A DNA stretch of 64,000 nt from Polaribacter filamentus (GCF_002943715.1 NZ_MQUA01000013.1:2163001-2227000), one strand, 5' to 3'. Shown: positions 1 to 9,967, counted from the stretch's first letter. A program made the numbers and translations. Notes: a model not told the origin generated them from the letters alone.

Positions 1-1484
1 GAACGATCATAAACCAGCAATCGAAACGAAATAGAGACACCCATTTTTCTACTTTTAAATCGGGTGTAGATTGGAATTTAAACGACAAAAACACGATTAC
101 TTTTTCGGGTTTATACGGCACAGAAGTAATTATTGACAATGGAGATCAACCTTTTTTTAATGAAGACCTAAGCACTCGTTTACGACTTTGGCAATTTCTA
201 GAAGATGAAGTGAAAATAACTGCGATGGCAACGGCAAGTTATCTTCATAAGTTTAAAGAAGCCGGCCATAACTTAACATTGGGATTCAATTATACGTTTC
301 ATAGAGAGGATGAAAAATACTTTTTCGATAATATTTTACCCAACGAACCAATTAGTGAAAATTCTTTTAAGCTCCTTTCGGATGAGCAGGTGTATGATTT
401 TAATATCGATTACGTAAAGCCCTTAAAATATGGTAAAATGGAAACAGGTATAAAAGTAAGACAAAGAAATATACCAATTAATATGCAGTTTTTTCCTGGA
501 GCAAATACTCCGTTGGATATAGAAGCAGGTGGCGAAGCAGAATACAAAGAATTTATTCCTGCTGTTTATGGAAATTATATATATGAAAATGAAAAATACG
601 AAGCAGAAATTGGTTTGCGAGTAGAATATGTTGATTTAAATTATTTTGTAAACCCAAATCATAACACCTACAAAACAGGAGGTTATACCTATTTTGAACC
701 TTTTCCCAACCTACGATTTGCTCAAAAGATTGATGAAAACAATAAAATTTCACTTTTTTATAACAGACGTGTAGATAGACCAAATGAAGTTGATATTCGA
801 ATCTTTCCAAAATACGATGATGCCGAAATCATTAAAGTTGGGAATCCTAATTTACGTCCGCAGTTTACAAATTTATTAGAGTTCGGCTATAAGACCAGTT
901 GGAAATCAGGTAGTTTATATAGTGCTTTATACCATCGTTTTGCAGATGGAACTATTACTAGAATTTCTAGTACGGTTGGCAACGATCCTCTAATTTATGC
1001 GATTTTTCAGAATGCTGGTAAAAGTTTCAACAGCGGACTTGAAGTGATTTATGAAGAAGAAGTTTCCGATAGCTATTCTTTTAATTTAAATGGAAATGTG
1101 TATCAAAATCAGATTGATGCTTTTTCGGTCGTTAATTTATATCCAACGAAAAATATTTTCTCGGCAAACCAACAAAAAATAACTTCTGGAACTTTAAAAT
1201 TAAACAACAGCTTTCATTTTTCTAAAACCTTAGATGCGCAATTAACCGCGAGTTATTTAGCTCCGGATATTATTCCGCAAGGCAAAAGAGCCGCTATGTT
1301 CTCGTTGGATTTAGGTCTTAAAAAATCAATTCAGAAAGGAAAAGGAGAGCTCTTTTTAAATGCTACAGACGTATTAAATACAATGGTCATTAAACAGACT
1401 ATTAAAGGAGATAGATTTAGTTATACCAGCAACAATTATAACGAAACACAAGTTATCCGTTTGGGATATACGTATAAATTTTAA
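1..1484 (+). CDS. Outer membrane beta-barrel protein, TonB-receptor-like (5' partial)
   Basis: The reading frame is open from the first complete codon at base 3 to the stop, so the gene begins upstream of the window. The visible ~490 residues are rich in alternating aromatic/polar strands typical of an outer-membrane barrel and end in an aromatic residue (GYTYKF), the usual terminal barrel signature. Phrases such as NPNLRPQFTNLLEFGYKT and LFLNATDVLNT resemble the C-terminal half of the Bacteroidota outer membrane beta-barrel family (OMP_b-brl_3, TonB-dependent-receptor-like). The substrate cannot be inferred because the plug and N-terminal domain are missing. A GTG at 210 is only an internal codon. 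A strong hairpin follows the stop, so this is the last gene of its transcript. Confidence 0.8.
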   Translation, partial: TIINQQSKRNRDTHFSTFKSGVDWNLNDKNTITFSGLYGTEVIIDNGDQPFFNEDLSTRLRLWQFLEDEVKITAMATASYLHKFKEAGHNLTLGFNYTFHREDEKYFFDNILPNEPISENSFKLLSDEQVYDFNIDYVKPLKYGKMETGIKVRQRNIPINMQFFPGANTPLDIEAGGEAEYKEFIPAVYGNYIYENEKYEAEIGLRVEYVDLNYFVNPNHNTYKTGGYTYFEPFPNLRFAQKIDENNKISLFYNRRVDRPNEVDIRIFPKYDDAEIIKVGNPNLRPQFTNLLEFGYKTSWKSGSLYSALYHRFADGTITRISSTVGNDPLIYAIFQNAGKSFNSGLEVIYEEEVSDSYSFNLNGNVYQNQIDAFSVVNLYPTKNIFSANQQKITSGTLKLNNSFHFSKTLDAQLTASYLAPDIIPQGKRAAMFSLDLGLKKSIQKGKGELFLNATDVLNTMVIKQTIKGDRFSYTSNNYNETQVIRLGYTYKF

Positions 1485-1515
1485 TAATTTTAGTGTGCTA
1501 TTAAACGCTTACATG

Positions 1516-1548
1516 AAGGCGAATCAGTAAAAAGATTCGCCTTTTTTG
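1516..1548 (+). terminator. Rho-independent terminator
   Basis: A 10-bp perfect stem (AAGGCGAATC / GATTCGCCTT) with an 8-base loop is followed by a T-run, 32 bp after the barrel gene stop. Confidence 0.85.
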
Positions 1549-1647
1549 TTACATTATATTCATTCAAAATTTCTTTAGATTCTCTTAAACTCATCTTTAG
1601 AATTGGTTATTAGATTTACATCATTATTAATCTTAAAAACAATAAAA

Positions 1648-2064
1648 ATGAAAACATTAAAGATAGTTTTAAGTACCCTGTTAGCATGTGCATTATTTGC
1701 TTTTACATCAGCAGACAAGGCACCATTAAAAGTAACACAAGCTTTTTCTAAAAAATTTCCTACCGTAAAAAAAGTAAAATGGGATAAAGAATCTGCTACC
1801 GAATGGGAAGCAGAATTTAAAATAAATAAAGTAGCCTATTCCGCTAACTTTTTACAAGACGGTACTTGGCAAGAAACAGAACATGAAATCAGTAAAAAAG
1901 ACATTCCTGCAACTATTAAAAGTGCATTAATGGTCGCTTTTCCAGGCTATGAAATTGAAGAAGCAGAAATTTCTGAAACTCCGAATGAAATGCTCTATGA
2001 ATTCATGATTGAAAAAGGCAAAATAGAGATGGAAGTAGCTATAAATACTAACGAAAAATTGTAA
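1648..2064 (+). CDS. PepSY-like secreted protein
   Basis: A 138-residue protein starting at MKTLKIVLSTLL. The frame is open upstream to a possible start at 1603, but that extension precedes the signal peptide and is unlikely. Residues 1-20 form a signal peptide (hydrophobic core ending FAFTSA). The rest looks like a pair of PepSY-like (beta-lactamase-inhibitor-like, PF11396) repeats: 'FPTVKKVKWDKES..WEAEF' and 'FPGYEIEEAEI..'. Such periplasmic proteins are common in Flavobacteriia; the ligand is unknown. It stands alone between two terminators, so it is probably monocistronic. Confidence 0.75.
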   Translation: MKTLKIVLSTLLACALFAFTSADKAPLKVTQAFSKKFPTVKKVKWDKESATEWEAEFKINKVAYSANFLQDGTWQETEHEISKKDIPATIKSALMVAFPGYEIEEAEISETPNEMLYEFMIEKGKIEMEVAINTNEKL

Positions 2065-2132
2065 AACAAGAAGTAAAAAACGATAAAGAAGATAAAGATT
2101 AATTTCATTTTTCATTGATTGAACTTCATTTT

Positions 2133-2171
2133 AAAAATCCCAAAATGCATATACGTGTTTTGGGATTTTGT
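2133..2171 (+). terminator. Rho-independent terminator
   Basis: An 11-bp perfect stem (AAATCCCAAAA / TTTTGGGATTT) with a 12-base loop and a T-rich tail, about 70 bp after the PepSY-like gene. Confidence 0.85.
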
Positions 2172-2243
2172 TTAAAATTCCTTTAGAATTTTTACTTATT
2201 TTTAATAAGCGTTTAACTCTTTAAATTAATACTTCTAAAATAG

Positions 2244-2813
2244 ATGAACCCTAAACAAATAAAATTTTTAATACTTTATCTTGTAGTTCTATTTTTTACA
2301 TTTTCGCCACTTCTAGCTCAAGAAACAAACTCAACAAAAATAAGAGCAATTCAGAAAACAGGAGATGTATTTCTTTTTGCCATGCCATTAGTTTCGTTGG
2401 GAACTACATTTATAATTGGGGACAAAGAAGGTGCTTGGCAATTTACAAAAGGACTATTAACCTCGTGTGCTGTTACTTACGGATTAAAATTGAGCATCGA
2501 CAAGGAACGACCAGATATGAGTAACAATAATTCATTTCCGTCTGGTCATACCGCTACAACTTTTTATAGTGCAGGTTTTATTCATAGACGCTACGGGCTT
2601 AAATATAGCATTCCTGCTTATGTGTTTGCTGGCTTTACGGCCGCGAGTAGAATTGACTCAAAAAAACATGATATTTTTGATGTTTTAATAGGAGCAACTA
2701 TTGGTCTTGGCAGTAATTTTTTATTCACAAAAAGCTATGAACAGAAACACATGGAACTTACCTTTAACAGCAATAAAGGCGACTATCTTTTGGGCTTTAC
2801 CTATGTATTTTAA
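2244..2813 (+). CDS. PAP2-family phosphatase
   Basis: A 189-residue membrane or periplasmic phosphatase of the type 2 phosphatidic acid phosphatase family. All three signature blocks are present: KLSIDKERP (K-x6-RP), PSGH, and SRIDSKKHDIFD (SR-x5-H-x3-D), which carry the phosphate-binding arginines and the catalytic histidines. An N-terminal hydrophobic stretch ending in LLAQE is a signal peptide or anchor. Family members act on lipid phosphates or undecaprenyl pyrophosphate; the substrate here is not determined. The gene sits between the PepSY-like gene's terminator and the light-response island and seems to be its own unit. Confidence 0.85.
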   Translation: MNPKQIKFLILYLVVLFFTFSPLLAQETNSTKIRAIQKTGDVFLFAMPLVSLGTTFIIGDKEGAWQFTKGLLTSCAVTYGLKLSIDKERPDMSNNNSFPSGHTATTFYSAGFIHRRYGLKYSIPAYVFAGFTAASRIDSKKHDIFDVLIGATIGLGSNFLFTKSYEQKHMELTFNSNKGDYLLGFTYVF

Positions 2814-2907
2814 TTTGAGTGCTGAAAAAATTTTATTTTTTGATTCAAACGCTCAGTTTTAACGATACCTTGTGTTTAACTTACGATGTAATTTGTTAAA
2901 CAATTTG

Positions 2908-2915
2908 TATCTTTG
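2908..2915 (+). promoter_or_regulatory. Candidate -7 promoter box (TATCTTTG)
   Basis: Matches the Bacteroidota -7 consensus TAnnTTTG and lies 24 bp before the flavin reductase start. No TTG at the usual 17-23 bp spacing is visible, so the call is tentative. It would be the first promoter of the light-response island. Confidence 0.5.
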
Positions 2916-2939
2916 TTTGTATATATTAAAAACAAAACC

Positions 2940-3563
2940 ATGCATTTTTTTAATCATACAGACATCCAAAGTCTCGATAAAATATACAAAATCAACTTAA
3001 TAAACAGTTGCTCAGGCTTTAAGTCGGCCAATTTATTAGGCTCCATTTCTGCTGATGGCGTTGCAAACGTAGCCGTTTTTAGCTCCGTTACGCATCTAGG
3101 GTCGAATCCGCCAACATTAGGTTTTATTTTAAGACCCACCACAGTGCCCAGAGATACTTATAAAAATATTAAAGAATCGGGAATCTTTACTATAAATCAT
3201 ATTTGGGAAGACATAATAGAAGATGCGCATCATACATCTGCAAAATATCCTACAGACGTTTCTGAATTTGATATGACGAATTTAGAATCAGAATTTAAAG
3301 GAAAATTTAAGGCTCCTTTTGTCAAAAATGCGCCCGTACAAATGAGCATGAAATTTATTGAAGAAATTTATGTACCTTCAAACGATGTGATGCTAATTGT
3401 TGCTCAAATTGAGGAATTGTATGTAAAAGACGAATTGTTGCAAGACGATGGATTGATCAATTTATCGGTTGGTAACGTAGCTGCTATTAATGGTTTAGAC
3501 ACGTATGCTATTCCTAAATTCAAGAAGCAACTTACATATCAACGACCAAAAAAAACTAAATAA
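2940..3563 (+). CDS. Flavin reductase-like (FMN-binding) protein
   Basis: A 207-residue protein of the flavin reductase / DIM6-NTAB flavin-binding split-barrel family. Support is the N-terminal block NSCSGFKSANLLGSI, followed by a serine-rich flavin-contact strand and LGFILRPTTVPRDTYKNI. The ATG at 2940 is chosen because the promoter-like box ends 24 bp upstream; an earlier in-frame codon at 2913 would overlap that box. Family members bind FMN and use NAD(P)H or act as oxidoreductases on aromatic compounds. It is 6 bp from the next gene and leads the photolyase cluster, so a role in supplying or using reduced flavin is an attractive but unproved inference. Confidence 0.75.
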   Translation: MHFFNHTDIQSLDKIYKINLINSCSGFKSANLLGSISADGVANVAVFSSVTHLGSNPPTLGFILRPTTVPRDTYKNIKESGIFTINHIWEDIIEDAHHTSAKYPTDVSEFDMTNLESEFKGKFKAPFVKNAPVQMSMKFIEEIYVPSNDVMLIVAQIEELYVKDELLQDDGLINLSVGNVAAINGLDTYAIPKFKKQLTYQRPKKTK

Positions 3564-3569
3564 AACTTA

Positions 3570-4991
3570 ATGAAAATTCTCGTAACAGGTGCAACTGGCT
3601 ATATTGGCAAACGTTTAATTCCGTTATTATTACAAGATGGCCATACAATTGTGTGTCCTGTTAGAGATAAAAAAAGGGCTCAGAATTATTACAAGGATCA
3701 AAAAAATGTAGAACTTGTTGAAGCCGATTTTTTAAGCGGCCCCTCATTAGAGGCAATTCCAAAAGATATTGATCTAGCGTATTATTTGATACATTCCATG
3801 TCTAATTCGGCAAAAGAATTCCATATTTTAGAAGAAAAATGTGCGTTTAATTTTAAACGATTTACAGAACAAACTTCGATACGACAAGTTATTTATTTAA
3901 GCGGAATTACGAATGACACAAAGCTATCTAAGCACTTACTTTCTAGAAAAAATGTTGAAAAAACTTTGGCATCAAAAAAATATTCCTTAACCACTTTTAA
4001 GGCAGGCATTATTGTAGGTTCTGGAAGTTCATCCTTTGAAATTATAAGGGATATTGTAGAAAAATTACCATTTATGATTACTCCGAAATGGTTAAACACA
4101 AAAACGCAACCCCTATCAATTAGAGATGTGTTGTCGTTTTTACATAATGCCTTAGACAAAAAAGAATTATTCAATACTTCGTATGATATTTTTGGTCCTG
4201 AAATAATGACCTATAAAACGATGTTATTGCAATTTGCAGAAGTACGAAAACTAAAAAGATGGATTGTTACAATCCCTGTAATGACTCCCGGATTGTCTTC
4301 ATATTGGCTGTATTTTGTTACCTCAACTTCTTACAAATTAGCACGCACTTTAGTAAATTCTATGGGCGTAGAAGTTATTGGTATCAAAAGTGATATCAAT
4401 CAAATACTAGACGTACACCCAATGACCTATAAGGAAGCCGTAGAATTGGCTTTCAAGAAAATTGAGCAAAATAGTATTATTTCTAGTTGGAAAGATTCTT
4501 ATGTAAGCAGTGGGAAATTAAAAAATTATGTACATGAGTTTATAAATGTTCCAGAATATGGTTGCTTTAGAGATTTCAAAAAAAGAAAAGTTAAAAATAA
4601 AGAAGTTACTTTAAATCGAATTTGGGCAATTGGTGGTGAAACCGGATGGTATTACGGCACATTTCTATGGAAAATTCGTGGAATTGTAGATCAGTTTTTT
4701 GGCGGTGCAGGTTTACGAAGAGGAAGAAGACATCCGTCTGAATTAAATTCTGGTGATGCCCTAGATTTTTGGCGCGTAATATATGCGGATAGAGAGAAGG
4801 GCAAACTACTACTCTATGCAGAAATGATTTTACCCGGCGAAGCTTGGTTAGAATTTAGAATTGAAGACGGCATTTTATATCAAACGGCCACTTTTAGACC
4901 TCATGGTTTGGCTGGCAGATTGTATTGGTATTCTGTGATGCCTTTTCATTGGTTTGTTTTTAACGGAATGATTAACAACATAAACAAGTAA
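3570..4991 (+). CDS. NAD(P)-binding SDR protein with C-terminal DUF2867
   Basis: A 473-residue two-part protein. Residues 1-300 form an extended SDR/NmrA-like Rossmann domain with the dinucleotide loop [10 protein letters not shown] at 7-16. The C-terminal ~170 residues (from about [19 protein letters not shown]) match the DUF2867 pattern, including the aromatic-rich [11 protein letters not shown] and [12 protein letters not shown] blocks. The substrate is unknown. Proteins of this architecture recur next to photolyase and DUF2256 genes in marine bacteria (recalled synteny, not checked). The gene is 2 bp from the DUF2256 gene and is almost certainly co-transcribed with it. Confidence 0.8.
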   Translation: MKILVTGATGYIGKRLIPLLLQDGHTIVCPVRDKKRAQNYYKDQKNVELVEADFLSGPSLEAIPKDIDLAYYLIHSMSNSAKEFHILEEKCAFNFKRFTEQTSIRQVIYLSGITNDTKLSKHLLSRKNVEKTLASKKYSLTTFKAGIIVGSGSSSFEIIRDIVEKLPFMITPKWLNTKTQPLSIRDVLSFLHNALDKKELFNTSYDIFGPEIMTYKTMLLQFAEVRKLKRWIVTIPVMTPGLSSYWLYFVTSTSYKLARTLVNSMGVEVIGIKSDINQILDVHPMTYKEAVELAFKKIEQNSIISSWKDSYVSSGKLKNYVHEFINVPEYGCFRDFKKRKVKNKEVTLNRIWAIGGETGWYYGTFLWKIRGIVDQFFGGAGLRRGRRHPSELNSGDALDFWRVIYADREKGKLLLYAEMILPGEAWLEFRIEDGILYQTATFRPHGLAGRLYWYSVMPFHWFVFNGMINNINK

Positions 4992-4993
4992 TT

Positions 4994-5134
4994 TTGAAAA
5001 AAGAAAACCTTCCAACAAAAATTTGTCTTGTATGCGAACGCCCTTATACATGGCGCAAAAAATGGGAAAAAAATTGGGAAAACGTAAAATATTGTAGCGA
5101 AAAATGCAGGAGAAACAAAACAACACCAGTTTAA
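4994..5134 (+). CDS. DUF2256 small zinc-ribbon-like protein
   Basis: A 46-residue protein that starts at a TTG codon two bases after the upstream stop. It contains [18 protein letters not shown] and [10 protein letters not shown], giving four cysteines at residues 11, 14, 34 and 38 (CxxC...CxxxC), the hallmark of DUF2256 (PF10013). Function is unknown; the cysteine pattern suggests metal binding. Its last 31 bp overlap the start of the Cry-DASH gene in another frame, so the two are likely translationally coupled. DUF2256 genes are frequently adjacent to cryptochromes (family knowledge), which supports the call despite its size and rare start codon. Confidence 0.85.
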   Translation: MKKENLPTKICLVCERPYTWRKKWEKNWENVKYCSEKCRRNKTTPV

Positions 5135-6414
5135 TATGGTTTCGTAATAATTTACGAACTCTAGATAATATAGCACTCAATAACGCCGCTGAAAAGCATA
5201 GAAAAGTAATTGCTGTGTATTTTTTTGATCCTAAATTTTTTAAAGAGGATGCATTCGGTTTTCAAAAAACAGCAAAGTTTAGAGCAAAATTCCTTATCGA
5301 AACCATTACAGATTTAAAAAGAAATTTAGCTACTTTAAATATTACGCTTCTCACCTATTTTGATGCACCAGAAAATAAAATTTCTTTTTTGTGTGATGAA
5401 TTTTCAGTGGATGCGATATATACTCAAAGAGAATGGACACGAGAAGAACTTGACACCAATGAATTGATAAAAAAAACATTGTCTGACGATGTGAAATTTA
5501 TTGACGATTATGATCAGTTTTTATACCATCCAGAAACCGTTTCTAAGAATTTTAGCAATATTCCGGATGTGTTTACACAATTTAGAAAAAAATTAGAAAA
5601 GTATGTTGAAATTCAAGAGGAAGTTTACACCTCGAAATTAGCATCCTCTAATATCATTGAAAATAATACCGTAATTCCTTCGCTTTCAACTTTAGGTTTT
5701 GAAGATTTTGAAATGCATCCAAAATCTGCTTTTCCATTTTTAGGCGGAGAATCAGAAGCTTTAAAAAGATTGAATTATTATCTATTTGAAAGTAAAAAAG
5801 TTGGATTTTATAAAGAAACAAGAAACGGTTTAGTGGGTAGAGATTACTCAACAAAATTTTCTCCTTGGTTGGCAAACGGAAGTTTATCCGCAAAAACTAT
5901 TTATTGGAAAATGAAAGCATACGAAAAGGAATTTGGCGCAAATGACTCTACCTATTGGGTTATTTTTGAATTAATTTGGAGAGATTATTTTAAATATATT
6001 TCTTTAAAACATGATGCTAAAATCTTTAAAATTGGCGGAATTCTCCATAAAAAGTACCATTGGAATACTGATAAAAAAATTGTACAGCAATGGATTAACG
6101 GAGAAACTAAAGACGATTTTGTAAATGCAAACATGATCGAATTTAAAGAAACTGGCTGGATGAGCAATAGAGGAAGACAAAATGTGGCTTCCTATTTTGC
6201 AAAAGAATTGTTATTAGATTGGCGCATTGGTGCTGCTTATTTCGAATCTATGTTGTTAGATTATGATGTGCACAGCAATTACGGGAACTGGATGTATGTT
6301 GCCGGAGTTGGCAATGACCCACGAGATCGAAAATTTAATACACAATTTCAAGCCGAGCGTTATGATGCCGCTTATAAATTTAGAAAATTATGGTTGGTAA
6401 AAACATTATTTTAA
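5104..6414 (+). CDS. Cryptochrome DASH
   Basis: A 436-residue flavoprotein of the Cry-DASH branch. The N-terminal antenna-binding alpha/beta domain starts [14 protein letters not shown]; the FAD-binding domain includes [26 protein letters not shown] and [15 protein letters not shown]. The C-terminal [20 protein letters not shown] is characteristic of the DASH group. Family members bind FAD plus a methenyltetrahydrofolate antenna and repair cyclobutane dimers in single-stranded or looped DNA. The start overlaps the DUF2256 gene by 31 bp; the next photolyase-like gene begins 1 bp after its stop. Confidence 0.9.
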   Translation: MQEKQNNTSLIWFRNNLRTLDNIALNNAAEKHRKVIAVYFFDPKFFKEDAFGFQKTAKFRAKFLIETITDLKRNLATLNITLLTYFDAPENKISFLCDEFSVDAIYTQREWTREELDTNELIKKTLSDDVKFIDDYDQFLYHPETVSKNFSNIPDVFTQFRKKLEKYVEIQEEVYTSKLASSNIIENNTVIPSLSTLGFEDFEMHPKSAFPFLGGESEALKRLNYYLFESKKVGFYKETRNGLVGRDYSTKFSPWLANGSLSAKTIYWKMKAYEKEFGANDSTYWVIFELIWRDYFKYISLKHDAKIFKIGGILHKKYHWNTDKKIVQQWINGETKDDFVNANMIEFKETGWMSNRGRQNVASYFAKELLLDWRIGAAYFESMLLDYDVHSNYGNWMYVAGVGNDPRDRKFNTQFQAERYDAAYKFRKLWLVKTLF

Positions 6415-6415
6415 G

Positions 6416-7948
6416 ATGAAAAAATTACGCTTAATTTTAGGAGATCAATTAAATAGTGAACATTCTTGGTTTTCAAAAACTGATGAAAATGTAATCTACT
6501 GTTTGTTTGAAATGCGTCAAGAAACTGATTATGTAACGCATCACATTCAAAAAGTGGTTGGTTTTTTTGCTGCGATGAGAAACCTTGCCGAAGAATTAAA
6601 AGCAGCAAATCATACCGTTATTTATTTTGATATTAATGACACAAAAAATACACAAAGTTTAGTAGAAAATTTAGCGCTTTTAATTGAAGAAAATAACATC
6701 GAGAAATTTGAATACTTAGCTCCGGATGAATATCGGTTAGACGCGCAGTTAAGCCAATTTTCTAAGAGTTTAAAAATTAAATCTGAGGTGTATTCAACAG
6801 AACATTTTTATACAGAAAGAACAGATTTAAAAACTTTTTTTAAAGGGAAAAAGCAATTTTTGATGGAGAATTTTTATCGACAAATGCGTAAAAAACATCA
6901 AATATTAATGATTGATCAACAGCCAGAAGGCGGTAAATGGAATTTTGATGCGAGCAATCGAAAAAAATGGAAAGGAGATGCTTTAATTCCGCAAGAAATT
7001 AGTTTTGACAACAATGTTTCTGCTATTATTTCTGATATAGATAAAGCTGGAGTAAAAACGATTGGAAACATCAATGCTACTTATTTTGAATATCCTATTT
7101 CTAGAAAGCAATCTTTAGTTCAATTAGACTATTTCTGCGAGCATTTATTGGTTCATTTTGGTGACTATCAAGATGCGATGCACACAGATAAGATATATCT
7201 TTTTCATAGCAGAATTTCTTTTGCGATGAATACAAAAATGATTTCGCCAAAAGAAGTAGTTGATATGGTTTTAGAAACCTATAGAAAGCAAGAAGATGAC
7301 ATTGATATATCGCAAGTTGAAGGTTTTATAAGACAAATTTTAGGTTGGCGAGAATACATGAGAGGCATGTATTGGATGCTTATGCCAGATTATAAAAAAG
7401 AAAACTTTCTTGGTAATAAAAACAAATTACCAGACTTCTTTTGGACAGGGGAAACGAAAATGAATTGTGTAAAAAATGCAGTTCATAATTCTCTGAATAA
7501 TGGCTACGCACACCACATTCAACGATTAATGATTACCGGTAATTTTGCGCTTTTGGCACAAGTACATCCAGATGAAATTGATGCTTGGTATTTAGGTATA
7601 TATGTAGATGCTATTGAATGGGTTCAGTTGCCAAATACCCGCGGAATGAGTCAGTTTGCAGATGGCGGAAAAATAGCTACAAAACCTTATGTTTCTAGCG
7701 GAAGCTACATCAGTAAAATGAGTAATTATTGCGATGCGTGTGTGTATAAGAAAGCGAAGAAATTTGAAGATGACGCGTGTCCGTTTAATACTTTGTATTG
7801 GAATTTCTTAGACGAAAAACAAGCACAATTGGCATCCAACTTTAGAATGAAAATGATGTACAGCGTTTTAAACAAAATGTCATCCGAAGATAGATCGAAA
7901 ATTAAAGAGAAAGCAAATCATATAATAGAAAATTTAGATGAATATTAA
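6416..7948 (+). CDS. FeS-BCP type cryptochrome/photolyase
   Basis: A 510-residue member of the iron-sulfur bacterial cryptochrome/photolyase group (deoxyribodipyrimidine photolyase-related family). It opens with KKLRLILGDQLN, the antenna domain signature. Four cysteines lie at residues 351 (MNC), 439 and 442 (YCDAC) and 455 (DDACPFN), offset by exactly one from the recalled [4Fe-4S] ligands of Agrobacterium PhrB (350, 438, 441, 454). QILGWREYMRGMYW is the FAD-pocket block. Characterised relatives repair (6-4) photoproducts and use a lumazine-type antenna. The gene starts 1 bp after Cry-DASH and its end overlaps the next gene by 11 bp. Confidence 0.9.
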   Translation: MKKLRLILGDQLNSEHSWFSKTDENVIYCLFEMRQETDYVTHHIQKVVGFFAAMRNLAEELKAANHTVIYFDINDTKNTQSLVENLALLIEENNIEKFEYLAPDEYRLDAQLSQFSKSLKIKSEVYSTEHFYTERTDLKTFFKGKKQFLMENFYRQMRKKHQILMIDQQPEGGKWNFDASNRKKWKGDALIPQEISFDNNVSAIISDIDKAGVKTIGNINATYFEYPISRKQSLVQLDYFCEHLLVHFGDYQDAMHTDKIYLFHSRISFAMNTKMISPKEVVDMVLETYRKQEDDIDISQVEGFIRQILGWREYMRGMYWMLMPDYKKENFLGNKNKLPDFFWTGETKMNCVKNAVHNSLNNGYAHHIQRLMITGNFALLAQVHPDEIDAWYLGIYVDAIEWVQLPNTRGMSQFADGGKIATKPYVSSGSYISKMSNYCDACVYKKAKKFEDDACPFNTLYWNFLDEKQAQLASNFRMKMMYSVLNKMSSEDRSKIKEKANHIIENLDEY

Positions 7949-9428
7949 CAGAGAAGAAATACATGTAGTTTGGTTAAAACGTGATTTACGTTTACAAGAT
8001 AATGAGGCAATTTACAATGCTTTGCAATCTAACGAGCGCACTCTTTTCTTATATGTTTTCGAAAATTCTTTACTAGAAGACCCACATTATAATGAGCGTC
8101 ATTGGAACTTTATAAAAGAATCTATTAGAGATCTTAATGAAGATTTAAAAAATTACAATACTAAAATTCTATGTGTTCAAACAGAGGTTGTGAACGCATT
8201 TAATCAATTGTTAGACACTTATAAAATAAATGGCGTTTTTTCTCATCAAGAAACGGGTTTATTAATTACCTATAATAGAGACAAAGATTTTACCAGATAT
8301 TGCAGAAATAATTCTATAAATTGGATTGAAAATAAGAATAACGCTGTTTTAAGAGGATTGTTAAACAGAGAAGATTGGTTTGATAAATGGGAAGATTATA
8401 TGACCCAAAATCTAATTAAAAACGAACTGAAATCAGAAAAATTTATTTCTTTTAATGAAATTACTGCACTAGAAAAATATTTTCAAATTGTAGATTTAGA
8501 AACTCCGAAAAAAGCTGTTTTTCAAAAAGGAGGTTCAAAAATGGGTTGGAGATATGCCAATAGTTTTTTTGATAAACGACATGAAAAATACATGTTTAAC
8601 ATTTCAAAGCCAGCATTGGCAAGAGAAAGTTGCAGTCGATTATCGCCTTATATTGCTTGGGGAAATGTTTCTATTCGTCAAATTTATCAAAAAGCGTGTG
8701 ACGTAAAAGACGCAGAAAACTCGAAACCTTTAGGTGCATTTGTTTCGAGATTGCGCTGGCAAGCACATTTTATTCAGAAGTTTGAAATGGAACACACCAT
8801 GGAAAACGTGAGTCTGAATAAAGGATATCAGAAATTAAAAAAGAGCATATCCGAAGAATATCAAAAAGCTTGGGAAGCAGGAAATACGGGTTTCCCCTTA
8901 ATTGATGCAAGTATGCGTTGTTTAATAGAAACTGGATATTTAAATTTTAGAATGCGCGCCATGTTGATTTCTTTTTTTACCCATATTTTATGGCAGCCTT
9001 GGCAAGCAGCCTCACAACATTTGTCAAAATTATTTTTAGATTTTGAACCTGGTATTCATTTTCCACAATTGCAAATGGGTTCTGGCGAAACAGGTATAAA
9101 TACACTGCGTATTTACAATCCTATAAAAAATAGTTTAGAGCATGATGCAGATGCTACTTTTATAAAAAAATGGTGTCCAGAATTGGCTAATTTACCAGTT
9201 CCGTTTATACACGAACCTTATATTATGACTCCCTTAGATGAATTATTTAACGATTTCAAACTAGGCGAAAATTACCCAAATACCATTGTAGAAATCAAAT
9301 CTGCAAGAAAAAGGGCGAGCGACATCCTTTGGGAACTAAAAAAAGATAAAGCTGTAATTGCAGAAAATAAACGAATCTTAAAAAAGCACACCATTTCTGA
9401 AAGAAATAGAATGCTAAAAAATAGCTAA
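7938..9428 (+). CDS. Cryptochrome/photolyase family protein (class-I-like)
   Basis: A 496-residue protein with the antenna-domain start HVVWLKRDLRLQDNEA, the FAD-domain block SRLSPYIAWGNVSIRQIY, and FVSRLRWQAHFIQK in place of the usual LxWRDF block. GFPLIDASMRCLIETGYLNFRMR corresponds to the helix lining the active site. The tail reads INTLRIYNPIKNS rather than the CPD-photolyase FNP block, so it belongs to a separate subfamily whose lesion specificity or signalling role cannot be decided here. It overlaps the FeS-BCP gene by 11 bp. It ends the first tight run of four genes in the island. Confidence 0.85.
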   Translation: MNINREEIHVVWLKRDLRLQDNEAIYNALQSNERTLFLYVFENSLLEDPHYNERHWNFIKESIRDLNEDLKNYNTKILCVQTEVVNAFNQLLDTYKINGVFSHQETGLLITYNRDKDFTRYCRNNSINWIENKNNAVLRGLLNREDWFDKWEDYMTQNLIKNELKSEKFISFNEITALEKYFQIVDLETPKKAVFQKGGSKMGWRYANSFFDKRHEKYMFNISKPALARESCSRLSPYIAWGNVSIRQIYQKACDVKDAENSKPLGAFVSRLRWQAHFIQKFEMEHTMENVSLNKGYQKLKKSISEEYQKAWEAGNTGFPLIDASMRCLIETGYLNFRMRAMLISFFTHILWQPWQAASQHLSKLFLDFEPGIHFPQLQMGSGETGINTLRIYNPIKNSLEHDADATFIKKWCPELANLPVPFIHEPYIMTPLDELFNDFKLGENYPNTIVEIKSARKRASDILWELKKDKAVIAENKRILKKHTISERNRMLKNS

Positions 9429-9512
9429 TCACCTCAATATCAAAAGTTATAATATTTTGTTAAACTTTGTTTAACTATTACCACATAAGGTTAAACATAT
9501 TATTATTTTTTG

Positions 9513-9520
9513 TATATTTG
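9513..9520 (+). promoter_or_regulatory. Candidate -7 promoter box (TATATTTG)
   Basis: Perfect TAnnTTTG in the 95-bp gap after the third photolyase-family gene. It lies inside the longest possible frame of the next gene, so it argues for a later start there. No TTG at the right distance is seen. Confidence 0.45.
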
Positions 9521-9523
9521 TAT

Positions 9524-9958
9524 GTGATTTATAATACAACATATAAAAACAAAGATGCAGAAACTACCATTAATGATTTAATTGGTAAGCGTTACACTTT
9601 TATTGAATCCATCAAACTAAAAGGAACTGGATCCAAGAGAATGATGATAGAAGATGTTAGCACCGGCTTTAAAAAAATCATCAATGCGGTGAATGACATC
9701 AACTACGGAAACATTGAGATCCGAAGTAAAGGAATTTTAGTTCATATTAATAAAGGATTAAGCAATTACAGCTGGGCAATTCCGTTTTATCAATTGCACA
9801 TTTATAAAACGAATGGTTATAGTATTCATGCTCATGGAAATTTTGTTCGCTTTAAAACGAATACCCTTTATTTAGAAAATAAAAGATTTCTTGACAGAAT
9901 TTCACAGTTAAAAGCTGAAAACGAAGAAAATTATTCATTTTATGAAGCTTTCAATTAA
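9524..9958 (+). CDS. Hypothetical protein, light-island associated
   Basis: I do not recognise a named domain. The frame is open from an ATG at 9467, but that reading runs through a promoter-like box and encodes an implausible hydrophobic N-terminus. GTG at 9524, four bases after the box, or the ATG pair at 9641/9644 (MMIEDVSTGFKKIINAV) are the alternatives. The conserved-looking core includes KRYTFIESIKLKGTGSKR and SYSWAIPFYQL-like aromatic patches (here NYSWAIPFYQLHIYKTNGY). It is soluble, with no signal peptide. It lies 9 bp before the DUF2805 gene, so it belongs to the island. Confidence 0.6.
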   Translation: MIYNTTYKNKDAETTINDLIGKRYTFIESIKLKGTGSKRMMIEDVSTGFKKIINAVNDINYGNIEIRSKGILVHINKGLSNYSWAIPFYQLHIYKTNGYSIHAHGNFVRFKTNTLYLENKRFLDRISQLKAENEENYSFYEAFN

Positions 9959-9967
9959 AAACTATTT

